A stretch of DNA of 48,796 nt from Glycomyces arizonensis DSM 44726 (lineage in GTDB: Bacteria; Actinomycetota; Actinomycetes; Mycobacteriales; Micromonosporaceae). Under the pieces are notes generated by a model. That model saw only the letters and a list, made by a program, of their open reading frames with translations, did no database searches and was not told the DNA's origin. Within the stretch, counting starts at the first letter, position 1. Each line of letters starts with the position of its first letter. This document shows, one piece after another, positions 44,561 through 48,796 of this stretch. The translations under genes were made by a program, and so were the position numbers. Where the stretch lies: contig NZ_AXWO01000037.1 of assembly GCF_000482705.1 (NCBI RefSeq), positions 1 to 48,796 of the forward strand, in the 5' to 3' direction.

Positions 44561-45103
44561 CTACCGTCGACTCGGCACCTCACCGGCCCCCTCGGCCTGA
44601 CGCCGCCCGTGCAACTGCTCCGGCGCCCGCACCGGCGCCTCCGACCCCGGCAACGTCGCAAGACGACCCATCACCTCGGTCACCGTCGACCGCACCGCGA
44701 TCCCGAACACCCCGTGCCCGCCCCGCAGCAGCTCGATCACCTCACCGGCCGACCGGCACTCGTACACCCTCGACCCGTCCGACATCAACGTGATCTCCGC
44801 CAGATCCTTCACACCCCGGCGCCGCAGCGCCTCCACCGCCATGCGGATGTTCTGCAACGACACCCCCGCATCCAACAACCGCTTGATCACCTTCAACACG
44901 ATGATGTCGCGAAACGAGTACAACCGGTTCGACCCCGAACCCGACGCCCGCCGCACACTCGGCTCCACCAACCCCGTCCGAGCCCAGTAATCCAACTGCC
45001 GATACGTGATGCCCACGACCCGACACGCCGCCGTACCGCGCCAACCGCGAATCTGCGCAGGCGAAACCTGACCGCGCCCCACCGCGTCACTGTGGGCATC
45101 CAT
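44561..45103 (-). CDS. MerR-type regulator of the Rv1830 (McdR) group
   Basis: The 180-residue protein carries the distinctive segments GITYRQLDYWARTGLVEPS, ASGSGSNRLYSFRDIIVLKVIKRLLDAGVSLQNIR and GVKDLAEITLMSDG of the MerR regulator encoded between gcvP and DUF151 in mycobacteria (Rv1830), which affects cell division there. ATG 45103 follows GGAGG by six bases. Gene order supports the assignment. The second MerR gene (Rv1828/FtsR type) that in mycobacteria lies between the FHA gene and DUF151 is not present at that position. Confidence 0.85.
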   Translation of the reverse strand: MDAHSDAVGRGQVSPAQIRGWRGTAACRVVGITYRQLDYWARTGLVEPSVRRASGSGSNRLYSFRDIIVLKVIKRLLDAGVSLQNIRMAVEALRRRGVKDLAEITLMSDGSRVYECRSAGEVIELLRGGHGVFGIAVRSTVTEVMGRLATLPGSEAPVRAPEQLHGRRQAEGAGEVPSRR

Positions 45104-45230
45104 CGCATCCTCCGCACCATGAGGGTCCTGGAAGGTGAGAGTAACGCCCGAACCAAGCACAATGGGCAGAACCAGAATATTGCTCGCCAGGTCGCGGCCC
45201 CCGCACACGGGCCACTCGGAAAAACCGCAC

Positions 45231-45692
45231 TCAGCCGAAATCGTCGGGACTGACCTCTTCGAGGAACTCGCGGAACTTCTCCACCTCGTCCTCCTGCGTG
45301 TCCGGCAGGACCACCCCCGCCTCATCCAGCACCGCATCCGCACACCAGATCGGCGCCTCCGCACGCAACGCCAGAGCGATCGCATCGGACGACCGCGACG
45401 ACACCCGCGTCTGCCCGTCCAACACCAGCTCCGCGAAATACACCGTCTCACGAAGCTCCGTGATCTCAACAGCCGTCAGCGACACCTCCAGCGCCTCCAG
45501 CACATCACGCATCAGATCATGCGTCAACGGCCGCGACAACTGCACCTCCTGCTGCTGGTACGCGATCGCCGCCGCCTCCACCGTCCCGATCCAAATCGGC
45601 AGATACCGATTCCCATCGGTCTCCTTGAGCAGAACCACCGGCTGGTTGCTCGGCAGTTCCACGCGGACCCCGACTACGGTCATCATCCGCAC
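45231..45692 (-). CDS. DUF151 bifunctional-nuclease-family protein
   Basis: The 153-residue protein shows the family signature from start to end: MMTVVGVRVELPSNQPVVLL, RYLPIWIGTVEAAAI, RPLTHDLMRDVLE, RVSSRSSDAIALALR and the acidic C terminus EDEVEKFREFLEEVSPDDFG. Plant and Thermotoga relatives have nuclease activity; the actinobacterial role is unknown. GTG 45692 is chosen since GGAGG lies seven bases upstream, and upstream codons have no homology-like sequence. It lies in the conserved GarA-DUF151-MerR block. Confidence 0.87.
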   Translation of the reverse strand: MRMMTVVGVRVELPSNQPVVLLKETDGNRYLPIWIGTVEAAAIAYQQQEVQLSRPLTHDLMRDVLEALEVSLTAVEITELRETVYFAELVLDGQTRVSSRSSDAIALALRAEAPIWCADAVLDEAGVVLPDTQEDEVEKFREFLEEVSPDDFG

Positions 45693-45819
45693 CGGTACGC
45701 CTCCAACGAGTGCCATCGTCGCTGATGCCGGACCCGCCACGGGTTGCACCCCGAGGCGGGTCCCTTGTCTCCCAGCCTACTCGCAAATCACGGTGAAATG
45801 ATGCGAGCGGACACCGCGC

Positions 45820-46257
45820 CTAAGCCGCGGCCGGCTTCGGACCGCTGATGAACACCAGCCGGAACTTCCCGATCTGCACCTCGTCACCGTTGCCCAGCGC
45901 CGCCGTCTCCACCCGCTCACGGTTCACATACGTCCCGTTCAAGCTGCCGACGTCGCGGACCGTGAAACCCCCGGCGTCCCGATGGAACTCGGCGTGCCGC
46001 CGCGAGACGGTCACATCGTCGAGGAAGATGTCCGAATCGGGATGACGGCCGGACGTCGTCACCTCCGTATTCAACAGGAACCGGGCACCGGCATTCGGCC
46101 CACGGCGAACGACCAGCAACGCGGTCCCGGCCGGCAGCGAGTCCGCCAGCCGCGCGGAGTTCAACTCCGCGTCCACCTCGCCGCTCTCCTGCAACGCGGA
46201 GAGGTTCATCGTGGCCGTCACATCCGGCGGAGGGAACTCATCATTCGAACGCGTCAT
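45820..46257 (-). CDS. garA: FHA-domain metabolic regulator (GarA/OdhI family)
   Basis: GarA/OdhI is a phosphorylation switch: when its N-terminal threonine is unphosphorylated, it inhibits 2-oxoglutarate dehydrogenase and glutamate dehydrogenase. The 145-residue protein has a short N-terminal tail with candidate phosphothreonines (DVTATMNL), then a full FHA domain (about 60-135): TTSGRHPDSDIFLDDVTVSR, RHAEFHRDAGG, GSLNGTYVNRE, VQIGKFRLVFI. ATG 46257 is chosen. Regulation by PknB/PknG-type kinases is known for the family and is inferred here. It is 34 bp after gcvH. Confidence 0.9.
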   Translation of the reverse strand: MTRSNDEFPPPDVTATMNLSALQESGEVDAELNSARLADSLPAGTALLVVRRGPNAGARFLLNTEVTTSGRHPDSDIFLDDVTVSRRHAEFHRDAGGFTVRDVGSLNGTYVNRERVETAALGNGDEVQIGKFRLVFISGPKPAAA

Positions 46258-46291
46258 GGATTGCCACCTTCTACAAGTCTGGACCCTCTGG

Positions 46292-46669
46292 TCACTCAGT
46301 AAGCTTCGCATACGCTCCCGCGTCCAGCAAAGCAGCGAGCGAGCCGGAATCCTCGACTTCGATGTCGAACATCCAGCCCGCCTGATAGGGGTCGCCGTTC
46401 ACCAATTCCGGGGATTCCGACAATTCGTCATTGCATGCCTGAATCTTACCGGTCACCGGAGCGTACACGTCAGAGACGCTCTTGGTCGACTCGACTTCGC
46501 CGATCACGTCCCCCTCCCGCACCTCGGAACCCGGCTCCGGAAGCTGGATGAACACGACATCACCCAGCGCGTTCTGCGCGAAATCCGTGATGCCCACGCG
46601 CACGACGTCACCATCGCGCCGCTCGACCCACTCATGCTCCGCGGTATAACGCAACTGCTCCGGAATCAC
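46292..46669 (-). CDS. gcvH: Glycine cleavage system H protein
   Basis: The 125-residue lipoyl carrier shuttles the aminomethyl intermediate between GcvP, GcvT and lipoamide dehydrogenase. YTAEHEWVERRDGDVVRVGI begins the domain, and the lipoylated Lys is at about K63 in EVESTKSVSDVYAPV. The C-terminal PYQAGWMFDIEV is normal. GTG 46669 has GGAG seven bases upstream; longer readings add no family sequence. It is the leading gene of gcvH-garA, following pgsA. Confidence 0.93.
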   Translation of the reverse strand: MIPEQLRYTAEHEWVERRDGDVVRVGITDFAQNALGDVVFIQLPEPGSEVREGDVIGEVESTKSVSDVYAPVTGKIQACNDELSESPELVNGDPYQAGWMFDIEVEDSGSLAALLDAGAYAKLTE

Positions 46670-46804
46670 CTCGAGCTCCCCTCTGACAATCCCGCCACGC
46701 GAACCGCACAGCCCGCGAGCGCTCGCCATGGACGGCGACAGGTAAGACGCAATGACCGTATCGCCCAGCCCCACCGCGCCGACATCGGGGCCGCGATGGC
46801 GTGA

Positions 46805-47461
46805 TCATGACGATGCGGCACAGCGAACATGCATCCTCCCGCGCCGCCCGAAGCGTATTAACACCGCCACATGCGTGCGCGCATGCCGACCGCGGATCAG
46901 ACCCGCCGCCTGCCGCAGGTACACCAGTGCCGCCAACCAGTACAACCCCAGACCCCACCACGCCAGCGCCCACCCCAGCGGCGCGGCCCACACCTCGGCG
47001 TTGGCCACCTGACCGGCCACCACCAGCACCGGAAAGGACATGAACACCACGCTCGTGGCCGACTTGCCGAGGAAATGCACCTGCGGCGGGGCGAAGCCGT
47101 GCCAGCGCAGCGCCACCACCAGCGACACCATGACCGCCTCGCGCACCAGCACCGCGAGCGTGAACAACCACGGCAGCAGGCTCACATACGTCAGCGCCAG
47201 CAGCGCGGTGAGGATGTACAGCCGGTCCACGAACGGGTCGAGGAGCCGCCCGAGCTTGGAGACCTGGTTGAGCCGGCGGGCCAGCTGCCCGTCCACCCAG
47301 TCGGTGCCCCCGCCCACGGCCAGGACGAGCGCGGCCTGCCAGTAGTACTCCGTGGCCAGCAGCAGATAGCAGAACAGCGGGATCCCCACCAAACGTACGG
47401 CCGTGACCAGGTTCGGCCACGTCCAAACCCCCCAGCCGGTGGGCGCTGCTGACTTGCTCAA
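46805..47461 (-). CDS. pgsA: CDP-alcohol phosphatidyltransferase (PgsA-like)
   Basis: The 218-residue membrane enzyme has the family motif D-x2-DG-x2-AR-x8-G-x3-D-x3-D in TDWVDGQLARRLNQVSKLGR with LLDPFVDR after it. About six membrane segments follow. It transfers a phosphatidyl group from CDP-diacylglycerol to an alcohol; the position beside gcvH-garA matches mycobacterial pgsA2. The exact acceptor (glycerol phosphate or other) is not certain. TTG 47461 with AGAGG seven bases upstream is used. Confidence 0.88.
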   Translation of the reverse strand: MSKSAAPTGWGVWTWPNLVTAVRLVGIPLFCYLLLATEYYWQAALVLAVGGGTDWVDGQLARRLNQVSKLGRLLDPFVDRLYILTALLALTYVSLLPWLFTLAVLVREAVMVSLVVALRWHGFAPPQVHFLGKSATSVVFMSFPVLVVAGQVANAEVWAAPLGWALAWWGLGLYWLAALVYLRQAAGLIRGRHARTHVAVLIRFGRRGRMHVRCAASS

Positions 47462-47558
47462 GGCTGTCCTCTCGGGGCTCCGCGGAGCCGTAGGTCTCCC
47501 CTCGCTCGGCGGCGGGCGCGAGCCGTGCGGATCACGGGTGTTCGGTGGGTGTAGGCCG

Positions 47559-47564
47559 ATTCTA
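47559..47564 (-). promoter_or_regulatory. Candidate -10 box for pgsA
   Basis: On the minus strand TAGAAT stands about 95 bases before the pgsA TTG. The -35 region is poor, so this is only a weak candidate for the promoter of the pgsA-gcvH-garA block. Confidence 0.3.
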
Positions 47565-47728
47565 GCCCCAGGGGTACGACACTGTATCCCCGAAATAGCG
47601 CGCAGTTGTTGTGCTGCTGACGGGCGGAGCCCGGCGATACCGGGCCTGTGAAGTGCGGATCGCCCGGTTCTGCGCGATGCCGAAAAGCATCGGTGTCGAT
47701 ATATATCTTATATAAAGAGTGATAGGAA

Positions 47729-47758
47729 ACAACCCGGGCCGCATGCGGCCCGGGTTGT
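47729..47758. terminator. Palindromic hairpin terminator
   Basis: A perfect 15+15 palindrome without loop is followed on the minus strand by T-rich sequence. It lies about 140 bp beyond the YesL-like gene and should end the sugar-transporter operon. It could also insulate pgsA. Confidence 0.7.
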
Positions 47759-47897
47759 CACTTTCGCAATGCTAATCATCGGTGGACGGGGGCGGATCGG
47801 TCATGGGGTCTCTCCGATGATCCGCAGCTTCCGGTCATCGGTCACCGTCGCTCGAAGGAACACCCGTCCCGCCCGAGCACGACGCCCTTCTCGTCCC

Positions 47898-48512
47898 CTA
47901 GGAGGGTCCCGCCGCGGTGCCGTGGCGGCGCCGGTGCACCGCCAGCGCCGCACCGATCAGGCAGCCGCTCATCGGCACGAAGAGGATCCACAGCGCCCAC
48001 GTGCACGCGACGAGGACCAGCAGTCCGCCCAGGAGGATGCCGGTGCCGCCGACGTCCCCTCTGGCGTCCCGCATCGCCCCGGCGAACAGGTCCTTCCACG
48101 ACGCGCCCGCCTCCCACGCGGCCGAGGCCCGCAGCAGCACCGTCGCCGCGAGCCCCGCCACGATCATGACCAGCAGCGCCACCACCGACCTGCCGGGAAC
48201 GCCCTCGATCGTCAGCACGGCCAGGTCGGCGGTGAGGAACAACGCCGCGCCGATCGACGCCAGACCGACCAGCCAGCCGCCGTGCCAGGCCTCCCTGACG
48301 TCCCGGAGGAAGTCGAGCAGGGAGGCCGGCGTGCCGTCGAGGTGCCCCGCCAGATGGCGCGCCGAGGCGGCCAGCGCCGCCGGTACGGTCACCACCGGCA
48401 GCGCCACCACCACGAACCACACGCCGGTCAGCAGGCACTCGGCGAACAGGGCGAACGCCTGCCCACCGCCCCTCGTGCGGGAGGCGCGACGCCTCGGCCG
48501 TTCCCGTGCCAT
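47898..48512 (-). CDS. YesL/DUF624-like membrane protein
   Basis: The protein of about 204 residues has five to six hydrophobic segments (AFALFAECLLTGVWFVVVALPVV near the N terminus, then several to the C terminus) and the ALFAECLLTGVWF-type first helix with an aromatic WFVV that occurs in YesL-like proteins near carbohydrate ABC transporters. ATG 48512 is preferred because GAGGAGG lies five bases upstream; ATG 48545 overlaps the permease stop but has no well-spaced ribosome site. The function of the family is unknown. The gene follows the sugar permease directly. Confidence 0.7.
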   Translation of the reverse strand: MARERPRRRASRTRGGGQAFALFAECLLTGVWFVVVALPVVTVPAALAASARHLAGHLDGTPASLLDFLRDVREAWHGGWLVGLASIGAALFLTADLAVLTIEGVPGRSVVALLVMIVAGLAATVLLRASAAWEAGASWKDLFAGAMRDARGDVGGTGILLGGLLVLVACTWALWILFVPMSGCLIGAALAVHRRRHGTAAGPS

Positions 48513-48541
48513 GCGGTCCTCCTCGGCGATTCGGTGCGTGG

Positions 48542-48796
48542 TCATCCTTTGATGCCGGAGGCGGCGATGCCTTTGATGAGGAATTTCTGGAACACGAGGA
48601 AGAACAGGACGACGGGGATGAGGGTGAGCAGGCTCATGGCCATCATGCCGCCGTAGTTGGAGACGCCCTCGGTGTTCTCATACGACTGCAGCAGGCGTGG
48701 GAGGGGGAACTTCTCGATCTCGTGCAAATAGATGAGGGGCCCGAGGAAGTCGTTCCATGACCAGATGAAGGTGAAGATCGAGGAGGTCACGATCGC
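48542..48796 (-). CDS. Carbohydrate ABC transporter permease, MalG type (5' end outside window)
   Basis: The last 84 residues of an inner-membrane permease are visible. They contain the transmembrane-domain end with TFIWSWNDFLGPLIYL, an external loop (SYENTEGVSNYGGMMAMSLL) and the final helix IPVVLFFLVFQKFLIKGIAA. The WNDFLGPL and KGIAASGIKG ending are diagnostic of MalG-type sugar permeases. The start, a second permease, a solute-binding protein and the ATPase should lie beyond the right edge. Confidence 0.9.
   Translation of the reverse strand, partial: AIVTSSIFTFIWSWNDFLGPLIYLHEIEKFPLPRLLQSYENTEGVSNYGGMMAMSLLTLIPVVLFFLVFQKFLIKGIAASGIKG

Larger units (their letters stand above)
47462..47897. 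other. 436-bp intergenic region
   Basis: It holds the weak pgsA promoter, an AT-rich stretch (about 47699-47727), a strong palindromic hairpin and, on the minus strand from about 47890 to 47772, short coupled frames. One reads VFLRATVTDDRKLRIIGETP before a stop, and its stop overlaps an 11-codon frame beginning with ATG 47804. These may be the decayed tail of a lost gene. No full gene is seen. Confidence 0.5.

Overview
The window is from a high-GC Gram-positive bacterium, almost certainly an actinomycete. The evidence is GC-rich third codon positions throughout, frequent GTG and TTG starts, and a conserved actinobacterial block at 41.5-47.5 kb: glycine riboswitch-gcvP, an Rv1830-type MerR regulator, a DUF151 nuclease-like protein, a GarA/OdhI FHA protein, gcvH and a CDP-alcohol phosphatidyltransferase. 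The wording of several proteins (the FHA protein, a TnsA-like endonuclease) suggests a relative of Micromonosporales or Glycomycetales; that placement is inference.

Region 1 (1-6.1 kb) is the end of a decaying Tn7-like transposon. tnsA, tnsB, tnsC and tniQ lie as an overlapping minus-strand operon. tnsA carries an in-frame amber codon, and tniQ is cut by an ISAs1-family insertion sequence whose two 19-bp ends are both visible (2-1292). Two 22-bp direct repeats upstream of tnsA look like TnsB-binding sites, and a very AT-rich stretch separates them from host DNA.

Region 2 (6.1-16 kb) holds a zinc-finger coiled-coil protein; a secreted CotH-like kinase with a cellulose-binding module; a DUF4956 membrane protein coupled to a VTC-domain protein (putative polyphosphate synthesis); an OmpR-type regulator with an altered phosphorylation site; an XRE-cupin regulator divergent from a thioredoxin-reductase-like flavoprotein; and a set of small genes (monooxygenase-like, methyltransferase, DUF1992, DUF2269-like membrane protein, one unknown).

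Region 3 (16-26.7 kb) centres on a four-gene operon: a dynamin-like GTPase, a membrane-anchored GrpE-like protein, a second dynamin-like GTPase with a membrane hairpin, and a very acidic protein. It diverges from a large LuxR/STAND regulator that overlaps a small second LuxR-type gene. A membrane sulfite-oxidase-like enzyme and a membrane J-domain protein follow. No Hsp70 is present. This is the strongest candidate for a poorly described system.

Region 4 (26.7-33.2 kb) is a compact NRPS-independent siderophore operon (two IucA/IucC synthetases and a PLP decarboxylase) with direct repeats in its leader, then an unrecognised helical-repeat protein, a TipA-like MerR regulator, and two degenerate type I-E CRISPR-like repeats.

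Region 5 (33.2-41.4 kb) has sdhCAB with a divergent LysR regulator, an ankyrin protein, a small unknown, a PabB-like chorismate enzyme, and a membrane-anchored protein joining a solute-binding-like half to a von Willebrand A half. Region 6 (41.5-47.5 kb) is the glycine-cleavage/GarA block. The window ends in a truncated sugar ABC permease and a YesL-like membrane protein. Many long open frames antisense to these genes are GC-driven shadows and are left out.
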